A stretch of DNA of 64,000 nucleotides from Pseudomonas sp. A-RE-19 (lineage in GTDB: Bacteria; Pseudomonadota; Gammaproteobacteria; Pseudomonadales; Pseudomonadaceae), in contig NZ_JAHBDQ010000006.1 of the NCBI RefSeq assembly GCF_019956555.1, forward strand, positions 99,573-163,572, written 5' to 3'. Made by a program: the position numbers and the translations under genes. Each line of letters opens with the position of its first letter. Position 1 is the first letter of the stretch. Of this stretch, positions 20,074 through 29,461 are shown piece by piece. The notes under the pieces were generated by a model that saw only the letters and a list, made by a program, of their open reading frames with translations, was not told where the DNA came from and searched no databases.

Positions 20074-21252
20074 ATGCTGCTCAACCTGTTCAATGAAATG
20101 CGCGCAGCCAAGGTGCCGGTCTCGGTGCGTGAGCTGCTGGACCTGATCAACGCGCTGAAACAGCGCGTGACCTTCGCCGACATGGACGAGTTCTATTACT
20201 TGTCGCGGGCGATTCTGGTGAAGGACGAAAAGCATTTCGACAAGTTCGACCGGGCGTTCGGGGCCTACTTCAAGGGCCTGGAAAAGCTCGATGACCACCT
20301 CCAGGCGTTGATCCCCGAAGACTGGCTGCGCAAGGAATTCGAACGCTCCCTGACCGATGAAGAGCGGGCGCAGATCCAGTCCCTCGGCGGCCTGGACAAG
20401 CTGATCGAAGAGTTCAAGAAGCGCCTGGAAGAACAGAAAGAACGCCATGCCGGCGGCAATAAGTGGATCGGTACCGGCGGCACCAGCCCGTTCGGCTCCG
20501 GTGGCTTCAACCCGGAAGGCATTCGGGTCGGCGATGCCGGCAAGCGTCAAGGCAAAGCGGTCAAAGTCTGGGATCAGCGCGAGTACAAGAACCTCGACGA
20601 TTCGGTCGAACTGGGCACGCGCAACATCAAGGTCGCCCTGCGTCGCCTGCGCAAATTCGCCCGTCAAGGCGCAGCCGAAGAACTGGACATTGACGGCACC
20701 ATCGACCACACCGCGCGCGATGCCGGGTTGCTGAACATCCAGATGCGTCCGGAGCGGCGCAACACCGTCAAGTTGTTGCTGTTGTTCGACATCGGCGGTT
20801 CGATGGACGCCCACGTGAAGATCTGCGAAGAGCTGTTCTCGGCCTGCAAGACCGAGTTCAAGCATCTGGAGTACTTCTACTTCCACAACTTCATTTATGA
20901 ATCGGTGTGGAAGAACAACATGCGCCGCACCTCCGAGCGCACCGCCACCCAGGACCTGCTGCACAAGTACGGCGCCGACTACAAAGTGATCTTCATCGGC
21001 GACGCCGCCATGGCGCCCTATGAAATCACCCAGGCCGGTGGCAGCGTCGAGCACTGGAACGAAGAAGCCGGTTACGTGTGGATGCAGCGCTTCAAGGAAA
21101 AGTACAAGAAGCTCATCTGGATCAACCCGTACCCGAAAGACACCTGGGGCTATACCTCGTCGACCAACATCGTGAGGGATTTGATTGATGACCAGATGTT
21201 CCCGCTGACGTTGCGGGGGTTGGAGGAAGGGATGCGGTTTTTGTCCAAATAA
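20074..21252 (+). CDS. VWA-domain protein (CoxE-like), MoxR partner
   Basis: A 392-residue soluble protein. The N-terminal two thirds are helical and charged (about residues 1-225); a VWA domain follows. Its metal site reads DIGGSMDAH (about residues 238-246), the D-x-G-x-S form common in this subfamily instead of D-x-S-x-S. It partners the MoxR ATPase 25 bases upstream. A short Gly-rich hinge (GGNKWIGTGGTSPFGSGGF, about 128-146) separates the halves. A REP pair follows the stop. Confidence 0.9.
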   Translation: MLLNLFNEMRAAKVPVSVRELLDLINALKQRVTFADMDEFYYLSRAILVKDEKHFDKFDRAFGAYFKGLEKLDDHLQALIPEDWLRKEFERSLTDEERAQIQSLGGLDKLIEEFKKRLEEQKERHAGGNKWIGTGGTSPFGSGGFNPEGIRVGDAGKRQGKAVKVWDQREYKNLDDSVELGTRNIKVALRRLRKFARQGAAEELDIDGTIDHTARDAGLLNIQMRPERRNTVKLLLLFDIGGSMDAHVKICEELFSACKTEFKHLEYFYFHNFIYESVWKNNMRRTSERTATQDLLHKYGADYKVIFIGDAAMAPYEITQAGGSVEHWNEEAGYVWMQRFKEKYKKLIWINPYPKDTWGYTSSTNIVRDLIDDQMFPLTLRGLEEGMRFLSK

Positions 21253-21275
21253 TCTTCGTCGTCTGTTCGGCCGCT

Positions 21276-21368
21276 ATCGCGAGCAGGCTCGCTCCCACAG
21301 TTGATCTCCAGCGAACACAGTATTTGTGTACGACCGAAATCCAATGTGGGAGCGAGCCTGCTCGCGAT
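21276..21368. repeat. REP/REPIN inverted pair
   Basis: ATCGCGAGCAGGCTCGCTCC and its reverse complement about 50 bases away, between the convergent VWA and pxpC genes. Confidence 0.9.
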
Positions 21369-21372
21369 GCTT

Positions 21373-22299
21373 TTAGCGGCGCAAAAACCGGCGCAAATAC
21401 TCGACCTGTTCCCGATGCGCCACGTCCTGCACCACCGGTTTCAACCGCACCTTCGTCCCTGGCAGACACTGCGCCAATCGTGCCAATGCCAATGGCGTCA
21501 ACGCCCCCAACCGCGGATACCCGCCAATGGTCTGCCGATCATTGAGCAGCACAATCGGCTGCCCGTCCGGTGGCACCTGGACCGCGCCCAGCGGGATGCC
21601 TTCGGAAATCATCGGCTTGCCCTGATACTGCAACGCCGTTCCCAACAGACGCATGCCCATGCGATCGGCACGGCTGTCGAGGGTCCAGGCGCTGTTGAAT
21701 GCGTCGAACAGACTCTGTCCACTGAACTCGCCGATTTGTGCGCCGAGCACCAGGTCCAGCGGTGCATTGAGTTTGAAATTCGGTACTTGTTCGGGCGCCA
21801 ACTCCCGCAGCAGTAACAGCGAGCTCCCCGAATAGCTCAACGGCGCATCGTTGGCCAACGCCCGACCCATGCCATCCAGCCCACCGAGCTCTTCACGGAC
21901 CACCGTTGCGCTACTGCCCAACACCTCTGGCGCATCAAATCCGCCCGGGGCCGCCAAGTAAGACCGAGCGCCAAGCAGCGGCTGAGTGAATTTCAATTGC
22001 TGACCTTTGTTCAACCTGAAACTGCGCCACGGTGCCAATGCCTCGCCATCCACCTGCGCTCCCAGATCCGCCCCGGCCAACGCCAGCACGCAATCTTCTT
22101 GGGCAACGACCGTAAACCCGCCGAGGGTGATTTCGATCACCGGCGCATCCAGCCCATTGCCCAGCAGCCAATTGGCCCACGACATCGATCGCCAATCCAG
22201 CGCGCCGCCCTGGGTCACGCCCAAATGCCGCACGCCAAACCGCCCGGCATCCTGCAACAGGCACAGCGGTGTACTTGCCTCAATCGTCAGTCGGCTCAT
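21373..22299 (-). CDS. pxpC: 5-oxoprolinase subunit C (biotin-dependent carboxyltransferase-like)
   Basis: The protein has 308 residues. LLQDAGRFGVRHLGVTQGGALD and MGMRLLG are signatures of the PxpC/KipA/urea-amidolyase C-domain family. With PxpA and PxpB it hydrolyses 5-oxo-L-proline to glutamate using ATP. The start codon overlaps the end of pxpB by 4 bases (ATGA), showing coupled translation. Confidence 0.92.
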   Translation of the reverse strand: MSRLTIEASTPLCLLQDAGRFGVRHLGVTQGGALDWRSMSWANWLLGNGLDAPVIEITLGGFTVVAQEDCVLALAGADLGAQVDGEALAPWRSFRLNKGQQLKFTQPLLGARSYLAAPGGFDAPEVLGSSATVVREELGGLDGMGRALANDAPLSYSGSSLLLLRELAPEQVPNFKLNAPLDLVLGAQIGEFSGQSLFDAFNSAWTLDSRADRMGMRLLGTALQYQGKPMISEGIPLGAVQVPPDGQPIVLLNDRQTIGGYPRLGALTPLALARLAQCLPGTKVRLKPVVQDVAHREQVEYLRRFLRR

Positions 22300-23000
22300 G
22301 CCTGCGCCTCCAACGGTGTGTCATCACCGCCCAAATTGATGAACTCGGCATGGCTGACCGCCTCGAAGCGCACCGTGTCACCCGGTTGCATCAGGCTGTA
22401 GCCGTCGCGCTCGCGGTCGAACAATTTGGCCGGGGTGCGGCCGATCAGGTTCCAGCCGCCGGGGGACACCACCGGATATGCCGCAGTCTGGCGTTCGGCA
22501 ATGCCGACACTGCCGGCAGCCACTTTTTTGCGCGGCGTATTCAGACGCGGCGCAGCCAGCACTTCTTCCACCAACCCCATGAAGGCAAACCCCGGCGCGA
22601 AGCCCAACGCGAACACCTGGTACTCGCGTGCGCTGTGACGTCGGATCACCTCTTCCACCGTTAATCCGCTGCGCTGAGACAGCAAAGTCAGTTCCGGACC
22701 GACGCTCAGGTCATACCAGACCGGCAACACATGGCATTTGCCCTTGGCCCGCGCGTTGGGCGACAGATCGATCAAGGCTTCAGCGATCAACTCCCGCGCC
22801 TGGGCCGGATTCAACGCCATCAGATCGTAATGCACCATCAACGTCGTGTAGGACGGCACCAGGTCGATCAAATGGCCGGCAAACGCCTCTCGCAGACGCT
22901 CGCTGGCCGCGAGCATCCAGGGCATGTTGGTCTCGCTGATTTCATCGAACAGACGCACCATCAGGTAATCCAGCGCCACCACTTCCACCCGTAGCTTCAT
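22296..23000 (-). CDS. pxpB: 5-oxoprolinase subunit B
   Basis: The protein has 234 residues. [23 protein letters not shown] and the C-terminal [12 protein letters not shown] are PxpB/KipI signatures. The frame opens at 23258, but the ATG at 23000 ([12 protein letters not shown]) gives the family length and overlaps the pxpA stop by 4 bases. It is the middle gene of a tightly coupled three-gene set. Confidence 0.92.
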   Translation of the reverse strand: MKLRVEVVALDYLMVRLFDEISETNMPWMLAASERLREAFAGHLIDLVPSYTTLMVHYDLMALNPAQARELIAEALIDLSPNARAKGKCHVLPVWYDLSVGPELTLLSQRSGLTVEEVIRRHSAREYQVFALGFAPGFAFMGLVEEVLAAPRLNTPRKKVAAGSVGIAERQTAAYPVVSPGGWNLIGRTPAKLFDRERDGYSLMQPGDTVRFEAVSHAEFINLGGDDTPLEAQA

Positions 23001-23749
23001 GATGCGCTCTGCTGATTCAAGGCCTCGCGAATGCGCTGCACGGCGGCCACCGAACTGGCGTTGTCGCCGTGTACGCACAGGGTGTTGGCCTGCAAGTGCA
23101 AGGCACTGCCGTCGTTGGCAGTGAGGTTGTCGCCACGGGCGATCGTCAACGCCTGTTCGATGATTGTCTCGGGATCGTGATGCACAGCACCCGGCAATTG
23201 CCGCGAAACCAGCTTCCCTGCGCTGTCGTAAGCGCGATCGGCGAAGGCTTCGAACCACAACGTCACGCCATATTCATCGCCGAGTTGCTGGGCGGCATTG
23301 TTATCACGGGTGGCCATCAGCATCAGCGGCAGCGTCCGGTCATAAGCGGCCACAGCCTGAATCACCGCACGCAATTGCGCCGGGTTGGCCATCATGTCGT
23401 TGTACATCGCGCCGTGGGGTTTGACGTAACTCACCCGCCCGCCCTGAGCCCGGCAAATGCCGTCGAGGGCGCCGATCTGGTAATGCAACAGGTCCTGCAG
23501 TTCCTGGGCGGTGTAAGCCATGGATCGACGACCGAACCCCACCAGATCCTGATAGGCCGGATGGGCACCGATCTGCACCCCGTGGCTCAGGGCCAGGCTG
23601 ACGGTCTTGCGCATGATGCTTGGGTCGCCGGCGTGGAAGCCGCAGGCGATGTTGGCGCAATCAATGAAGGGCATGACCTCGGCGTCCAGACCCATGGTCC
23701 AGTTACCGAAACTCTCGCCGATGTCGCAGTTCAATAGCAGGCGGCTCAC
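22997..23749 (-). CDS. pxpA: 5-oxoprolinase subunit A (LamB/YcsF family)
   Basis: The protein has 250 residues of the LamB/YcsF family: [39 protein letters not shown] and VKPHGAMYN are all present. The GTG at 23749 is chosen because AGGAG lies eight bases before it; an ATG at 23770 has no such site. It is the first gene of pxpABC. An MFS carrier gene lies upstream on the same strand, so substrate uptake and hydrolysis are probably co-expressed. Confidence 0.92.
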   Translation of the reverse strand: MSRLLLNCDIGESFGNWTMGLDAEVMPFIDCANIACGFHAGDPSIMRKTVSLALSHGVQIGAHPAYQDLVGFGRRSMAYTAQELQDLLHYQIGALDGICRAQGGRVSYVKPHGAMYNDMMANPAQLRAVIQAVAAYDRTLPLMLMATRDNNAAQQLGDEYGVTLWFEAFADRAYDSAGKLVSRQLPGAVHHDPETIIEQALTIARGDNLTANDGSALHLQANTLCVHGDNASSVAAVQRIREALNQQSAS

Positions 23750-23827
23750 GGTGAACACTCCTGTAGGCATTTATCTTTTTAACTGAAGGACATATGCCCC
23801 TCAGATTATCAGTTACCGGACATCTGG

Positions 23828-25111
23828 TTATTGAGCGTCGAGTTGCTTGCCACGGGTTTCCGGCAGGCTCAGGGCCGCCAGGATCACTACCCCGTAGGAC
23901 ACCGCCGCGAAGGCTCCGATTCCCACGCTCAGTGGCACCTTCTGGCTGAGCAAACCGATCAGCAGCGGAAACAATGCCGCCAGCGCCCGACCGATGTTGT
24001 AGCAAAAACCCTGGCCCGAGCCGCGTATCCGCGTCGGAAACAGCTCGGTCAAAAACGCGCCCATGCCGCTGAAGATCCCCGAAGCGAAGAAGCCCAGGGG
24101 AAAGCCCAGCCAGAGCATCACGCCGTTGCTGACCGGCAATTGGGTGTACAGCAGAACAATGGTGAACGAGCCGACCGCGAACAGAATGAAATTCTTTTTA
24201 CGACCGAGGATGTCAGTCAAATACGCGCTGATCACGTATCCGACGTAGGATCCGATGATCACCATGGCCAGATAACCGCCCGTGCCGAGTACGCTCAAGC
24301 CCCGTTCGTTCTTCAGGAATGTCGGCAGCCAGGAGGTGATCGCGTAGTAACCGCCGAGGGCACCGGTGGTCAGGATCGACGCGCGAATTGTGGTGAAAAG
24401 GATGCCGGGGGCGAAAATCTCATAGAACTTGGCGGGGTTGCTTGGCTCTTGCCTGGCTTTGGCTTCGCGGTAGATTTCCGGGTCCTTGACCAGGCGGCGG
24501 ACGAAGATCACGAAAATCGCTGGCACAATGCCAAGGATGAACAATGCCCGCCAAGCGTCTTCCGGCGGCAGCACCGAAAACAGCAGGGCATACAAAATCG
24601 CTGTCAGCCCCCACCCCAGCGCCCAACCCGATTGCACCATGCCGACGGCTTTGCCACGGTCCTTGGCGCGGATCACTTCGCCCATCAGCACGGCACCGGC
24701 GGTCCATTCGCCACCAAAACCGAAACCCATCAACGTGCGGCTGATCAACAGTTGCTCGTAGTTCTGGGCGAAGCCGCAGAGGAAAGTGAAGAACGCGAAC
24801 CACAGTACCGTCAGTTGCAGGGTGCGCACCCGGCCGATGCGGTCGGAGAGAATCCCCGCCACCCAACCACCGATGGCCGAGGCGATCAGGGTGCTGGTGT
24901 GAATCAGCCCGGCTTGCCCAGTGGTAATGCCCCACATCGCAATCAGGGTCGGCACCACGAAACTGAGCATCTGGGTGTCCATGCCGTCCAGACCATAGCC
25001 GATCTTGCAGCTCCAGAACGTGCGACGTTCCTGCTTGTTGATGTTGTGGTACCAGTCGAAGGGCCCCGGGCGAGCCGTGGCTTTGGGAACGAGGGTGTCG
25101 GGCGCACTCAT
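23828..25111 (-). CDS. MFS metabolite:proton symporter next to pxpABC
   Basis: The protein has 427 residues with twelve predicted membrane helices. Motif A reads GILSDRIGRVR and the central and C-terminal motifs (FGFGGEWTAGAVL, ELFPTRIRGSGQGF) are those of the aromatic-acid/sialate:H+ symporter branch. The N-terminal WYHNINKQERRTFWSCKIGYGLDGMD is typical of this branch. It lies 78 bases before pxpA on the same strand, so it may import 5-oxoproline or a related acid. A LysR gene is divergent. Confidence 0.88.
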   Translation of the reverse strand: MSAPDTLVPKATARPGPFDWYHNINKQERRTFWSCKIGYGLDGMDTQMLSFVVPTLIAMWGITTGQAGLIHTSTLIASAIGGWVAGILSDRIGRVRTLQLTVLWFAFFTFLCGFAQNYEQLLISRTLMGFGFGGEWTAGAVLMGEVIRAKDRGKAVGMVQSGWALGWGLTAILYALLFSVLPPEDAWRALFILGIVPAIFVIFVRRLVKDPEIYREAKARQEPSNPAKFYEIFAPGILFTTIRASILTTGALGGYYAITSWLPTFLKNERGLSVLGTGGYLAMVIIGSYVGYVISAYLTDILGRKKNFILFAVGSFTIVLLYTQLPVSNGVMLWLGFPLGFFASGIFSGMGAFLTELFPTRIRGSGQGFCYNIGRALAALFPLLIGLLSQKVPLSVGIGAFAAVSYGVVILAALSLPETRGKQLDAQ

Positions 25112-25284
25112 GGCAAGTCTCCGTGCAAATTTTATTGGTATTGTTCTGAGCCCCGACGACGCCTATCGTGGGAACCGGATGTGCCGATTTTTGGGCCGCC
25201 GGCCCTGCTGCGTCCAACTAATAAAAACCCGCCCTAGACATAAGAAAACCTTATCCCACGCGCTGAGCCCCACGAGCCGATCCC

Positions 25285-26214
25285 ATGAACCTGAAGTTTC
25301 TCGAGACCTTTGTCTGGGTCGCCCGACTTAAAAGTTTTCGCCTGACGGCAGACAAGCTCTTCACCACCCAGGCGTCGATTTCCAGCCGTATCGCCGTGCT
25401 CGAAGGCGAGCTCGGGGTGAAGCTGTTCCTGCGCGATTCTCGCGGCGTGAGCCTGACGCCCGAAGGCCTGAAAGTGCTCGAATATGCCGAGCAGATGATG
25501 GACACGATGCAGGCGCTCAAGCATTCGATCGAGACGCGCTCAAGCAAGGTCGGGCGGGTCCGGATCGGCGTCATGGACACGGTGATCCACACCTGGCTCA
25601 GCCCGTTGGTGGCGCAGATGATGGATCATTACCCGCTGGTGGAAATCGAGCTGGTGGCCGATACCGCGCTCAACCTCTGCGATCAGCTGCAAAAAGGCTT
25701 TCTCGATCTGATTCTGCAAACCGACCTGTTGCGTCAGGAAAGCGTGCGCAGCCTGGAGCTGGCCAGTCATCCGATTGGCTGGATCGTGGCCAGCAATTCC
25801 ATCTACAACCGCGAGTATTCGGGTGTTGCCGATCTGGCGCGGGAGCGGATCATCACCTATTCGAAAAACTCTCAACCGCACCAGGAAATTCTTGCCCTGA
25901 TGCAGGCCAATGGGGTCATGGCGCCACGGCTCAACTGCGTGAATTCGGTGTCGGCGATTACCCGGTTGCTGCGGGACGGCTTCGGCATTGGCGCGTTGCC
26001 GCCGGTGTTGGTGGCCGAAGAACTGGCGCGTGGGGAATTGACTCTGCTGACCATCGATCAGCGACCGCCGAATTTGCAGGTGGTGGTGTCGTGGCGCGTG
26101 GGCGTGGAATGGGTCGAGGAGATTGTCACGTTGTGTCAGCAAGTCGTGGAGCGCTATGCGCAGAAAGTGGGCGAGCACTACATCGTCTTGAGCAAACCAC
26201 AGAGCAAGATCTGA
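25285..26214 (+). CDS. LysR-family regulator, divergent from the MFS/pxp genes
   Basis: The protein has 309 residues. A winged helix-turn-helix occupies about residues 3-60 (FVWVARLKSFRLTADKLFTTQASISSRIAVLEGELGVKLFLRD) and a periplasmic-binding-like effector domain about 90-295. It is divergent from the MFS-pxpABC unit across 173 bases, the usual arrangement for a LysR controlling its neighbour. The effector is inferred to be the transported substrate, possibly 5-oxoproline. Confidence 0.9.
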   Translation: MNLKFLETFVWVARLKSFRLTADKLFTTQASISSRIAVLEGELGVKLFLRDSRGVSLTPEGLKVLEYAEQMMDTMQALKHSIETRSSKVGRVRIGVMDTVIHTWLSPLVAQMMDHYPLVEIELVADTALNLCDQLQKGFLDLILQTDLLRQESVRSLELASHPIGWIVASNSIYNREYSGVADLARERIITYSKNSQPHQEILALMQANGVMAPRLNCVNSVSAITRLLRDGFGIGALPPVLVAEELARGELTLLTIDQRPPNLQVVVSWRVGVEWVEEIVTLCQQVVERYAQKVGEHYIVLSKPQSKI

Positions 26215-26235
26215 AGGACATTTTTAAACTCTAAA

Positions 26236-26258
26236 TCTGAACCACTATCATTTGCATT
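26236..26258. promoter_or_regulatory. Possible Fur box before the siderophore genes
   Basis: ACTATCATTTGCATTAT reads GCAAATGATAGT on the other strand, matching one half of the pseudomonad Fur site (GCAAATGATAATNATT). The second half is weak. It lies about 70 bases ahead of the NIS synthetase start, in a markedly AT-rich stretch. Confidence 0.5.
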
Positions 26259-26324
26259 ATTTTTTCTAAGAGGTATTCTCTGCGCGCTTTCAGCTAAACA
26301 ATTGTCCAGAAGGAGTCGGACCTG

Positions 26325-28247
26325 ATGCGCGGTCACACGCAAAAACAGCAACAATTGCTCGCTCACTGGAGCGAAGCGCTTGGCACTCAGGCTTTCCAGT
26401 CCCACCGCATCACGCTCGATCATTTGAGCAATGCGCTGGAGCCCGCCGCCCAGCGCTGTTTCCAACGCCTGATCCAGGCGCTGTTTCGTGAAGATCTGAT
26501 CAACCCCGACGCCTGCGAATACGACGACACCAGCCGTTGCTGGCTGCCGCTTGGCGATGGCGCGCATCTCTGCTTCGAGCATTTGTCCGGCGGCAGAATG
26601 AACAGCTGGGACGTGCGCGGCAGCATCGTTCTGCACAGCCCCGACAGACTGCCCCAAAAAATCCAGTTGCCCAGCGAACTGCTCGCTCACCTCAGCACTC
26701 AGCTCAACCCGCCAGCCTCTCCACAGGTACTGGAACGCCTGGCCCGGGAGCTGGATGACAGCTTCAGCAACGACACCCTGTGCCTGGCGTTTCACCATGG
26801 ATGGACCGAGCGCCTGAGAGAGCAGATCAATACCGAGCACGATGACAATCTGCTCGCCTGGCTCAAAACCGGCCCCAGCCACCTGAACCCTACGTCATTG
26901 CTCGAACAGTGGGGCACGCTCGGCCATCCGTGGCACCCGAACTACAAGACCAAACTGGGCTTGAGCGCCGCTCAGGTCATCGCTTTCTCGCCAGAATTCG
27001 AAGCGAGTTTTCCGATCGTGCTGTGCGCCCTGCACCGCCAATACGCACACGTCGAAGCGCTGGCTGGCTCCAGCGATTACCAGGACTGGTGGCAAGGTCA
27101 CTTCCCACAGGCCGCCGAGCAATTGCAACGCCATTTGCAGCAGTTGGGCCTGGACGCGAAGGACTACCTCCCGCTTCCGTCGCACCCATGGCAAGCCCAT
27201 GAAGAGCTGCCACATTCGTTCGCCAACGAGATCGCCGACAACCTGCTGATCGTCACCGACATCGTGGCTTTTACCGGCCATCCAACCATGTCCTTCCGCA
27301 CGGTCCTGCCGGAGGCGAGTCGCATCGCGCCGATGGTCAAACTGCCGGTGGCTTTGCGACTGACCAGCGTGCAGCGCACGGTGTCGCCGCGCTCCGCCCG
27401 GATGGGTCCGCGCATCAGCCAACTGGTATTGGATATTCTCGATCAGGAGCCGCAGATTCAGCGTCTGCTGAACATCGTTCCAGAGCGCATCGGCGTGCAC
27501 TACGCACCACTGCCGGCCGATGACGAGCGCTCCCGGCATGTTGCCGTGCTGTATCGCGACAACCCGCTTACCCTGCTGCAAGAAGGCGAGTTGGCGGTGC
27601 CGGTCGGCAGCCTGTTCGCCGTCAACGAATTCGAACAACCATTGCTGCGTGATTGGGTAAAGCTGGCTCAGGGCACTGACGACAGCGAGGCCATGCTGGC
27701 GTTCTTCGATGATTACCTGTCGATTGCCGTACCGAGCCTGCTGGGCATCTACCTGATGTATGGCGTGGCGTTCGAAGCGCATCAGCAAAACAGTTTCATG
27801 GTGATGGGCGCTGACGGACAGTTGAATCGGCTGCTGTTGCGTGATTTCGGTGACGTTCGTATCGATCGCAAAACCCTGCACGCCAAGGGCCTGGATATCC
27901 AGCTGCACGATCCGAAAATGACCCTGTATGACGACGCAGGCTTTGTCCGCGACAAACTCCTGCACACCACGTTCATGTGCCACCTCGGTGAACTGACGTT
28001 GCTCTGTGCCCGCCACTGGAATGTGTCGGACAGTATCCTGTGGGAGCGATTGGCATCGCACGTTGCACAGTGCTTCGAGACCTTGCGCGAGCGCGTTGAA
28101 CCGGCGCGTTGGGAAAGCGAGCGCCAGGCCTTGCTGGAACAGGATTGGCCCGCCAAATCGTTCATGCGCATGCGCTTGCTCGACAGTCATGCCGACATCG
28201 TCGGACGCCTGAATAATCCGCTGCGCCCAAACGTCCATGCTCGCTGA
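26325..28247 (+). CDS. NIS siderophore synthetase (IucA/IucC family)
   Basis: A 640-residue protein with the NRPS-independent siderophore synthetase motifs: GHPWHPNYKTKLG (200-212), LPSHPWQ (about 288-294), MSFRTVLPEASRIAPMVKLP and the FhuF-like C-terminal half (HQQNSFMVMG, LLRDFGDVR). Such enzymes adenylate citrate or another carboxylate and condense it with an amine. AAGGAG lies eight bases before the ATG. The gene is the first of three and has no adjacent decarboxylase, hydroxylase or second synthetase. Single-synthetase loci of this shape are known for rhizoferrin/legiobactin (LbtA, FslA), so a rhizoferrin-like product is my inference. Confidence 0.9.
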   Translation: MRGHTQKQQQLLAHWSEALGTQAFQSHRITLDHLSNALEPAAQRCFQRLIQALFREDLINPDACEYDDTSRCWLPLGDGAHLCFEHLSGGRMNSWDVRGSIVLHSPDRLPQKIQLPSELLAHLSTQLNPPASPQVLERLARELDDSFSNDTLCLAFHHGWTERLREQINTEHDDNLLAWLKTGPSHLNPTSLLEQWGTLGHPWHPNYKTKLGLSAAQVIAFSPEFEASFPIVLCALHRQYAHVEALAGSSDYQDWWQGHFPQAAEQLQRHLQQLGLDAKDYLPLPSHPWQAHEELPHSFANEIADNLLIVTDIVAFTGHPTMSFRTVLPEASRIAPMVKLPVALRLTSVQRTVSPRSARMGPRISQLVLDILDQEPQIQRLLNIVPERIGVHYAPLPADDERSRHVAVLYRDNPLTLLQEGELAVPVGSLFAVNEFEQPLLRDWVKLAQGTDDSEAMLAFFDDYLSIAVPSLLGIYLMYGVAFEAHQQNSFMVMGADGQLNRLLLRDFGDVRIDRKTLHAKGLDIQLHDPKMTLYDDAGFVRDKLLHTTFMCHLGELTLLCARHWNVSDSILWERLASHVAQCFETLRERVEPARWESERQALLEQDWPAKSFMRMRLLDSHADIVGRLNNPLRPNVHAR

Positions 28248-29448
28248 CGGTCGCGCCCTGCGACTGCTGATCGTCATCCAGTTTGTCTCCATGGGCGCAA
28301 TGGAAATGAGCGGTCCGTTCTGGCCCTTGCAGATCCAGCACCTGCTCGGGCCGGAGGGCGCCGGCTACACCGCGCTGTTATCGGCGCTGGTCTATGCCGG
28401 TCCGATGCTGGCGGCCATGCTCCTGACGCCCATGTGGGGCCGGTTGGGGGATCGCACCGGACACAAACCGATGATTGTTCGGGCGTTGCTGGCACTCGCG
28501 CTGTGCCAAGGGTTGGCGGCCATCACCCTCGACCCGTGGCTGCTGGTGAGTATTCGCGTGATGCAAGGCGCATTGGCCGGCTTTCTCGCTGCCGCGCAAG
28601 CCTATGCCTTGGCCTGCTGCGACAGTTCCAGACGTGGCCACACCCTGGCCCGCCTGCAATCGGCAACCGCCGTCGGCTCATTGATCGGCCCCGTGCTGGG
28701 TGGCTGGCTGATGGACGTCTCGGGGTTTGCCCTGCTCTGTTATGGCGCGACGGCGATTTGCCTGCTGTGCGCACTGGGGAGTTTTTTCCTGCCGGCCGAC
28801 AAGGCCCGGACCCCGAAGAAAAAGGCGGTTGAACCGGTGGCCCTGCCCAAAGGCTGGCTCGGTGGAATCCTGTTGGTAATCGTGTTGATTCAGGCCGCGA
28901 AGATGATGCCGCAGTCGTTCTACGCGCTGTACGTCGCGAACATTCTGCATGCCCCAAGCTGGCTGATCGGCGCCACCTACGCGGCGAGCGCCGCGACCCT
29001 GGCCATTTCCGCACCGCTGTGGGGCCGCCTGTTCGACCGCTGGCAGCCGGCCTACACCTTGCGCGTCATCGAAGGCGTGGCCTGGCTGTGTGCCCTGACG
29101 CTGGCAGCCACGGCATTGGCCAACGAATGGCTGGGGTTTCTCGTCAGTCGACTCGTCTGGGGCATCTGGCAAGGCGCCCTGCTGCCCGTCGCCTATGCAC
29201 TGATCGCCAACACCATTTCCATCACCCAGCAGGGCTTCGCGCTGGGCCTGGGCAACAGCGCGGCAAAGGCTGGCGCTCTGCTCGGTGTCGTCCTTGGCGG
29301 GATCGGCATGGGCCTGGTTGGCCTGGCTCACAGTTTCTGGCTGGTGGCGCTGACCTACGCCATCGCCGCCATCGGGATCCGCTGGGTGCGCTCATTCAAC
29401 GCCGCGCCGGACCGCTCGACCTTATCGCCTCACACTTATCACAACTAA
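28237..29448 (+). CDS. MFS exporter of the siderophore locus
   Basis: The protein has 403 residues and twelve hydrophobic segments. Motif A-like MWGRLGDRTGHKPM follows the second helix, and LIGPVLGGWLMD marks the antiporter family. It overlaps the end of the NIS synthetase by 11 bases, so the two are coupled. By position it should export the apo-siderophore, as LbtB and FslB-type carriers do. Confidence 0.88.
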   Translation: MLADGRALRLLIVIQFVSMGAMEMSGPFWPLQIQHLLGPEGAGYTALLSALVYAGPMLAAMLLTPMWGRLGDRTGHKPMIVRALLALALCQGLAAITLDPWLLVSIRVMQGALAGFLAAAQAYALACCDSSRRGHTLARLQSATAVGSLIGPVLGGWLMDVSGFALLCYGATAICLLCALGSFFLPADKARTPKKKAVEPVALPKGWLGGILLVIVLIQAAKMMPQSFYALYVANILHAPSWLIGATYAASAATLAISAPLWGRLFDRWQPAYTLRVIEGVAWLCALTLAATALANEWLGFLVSRLVWGIWQGALLPVAYALIANTISITQQGFALGLGNSAAKAGALLGVVLGGIGMGLVGLAHSFWLVALTYAIAAIGIRWVRSFNAAPDRSTLSPHTYHN

Positions 29449-29461
29449 AAAAGACCCCGTC

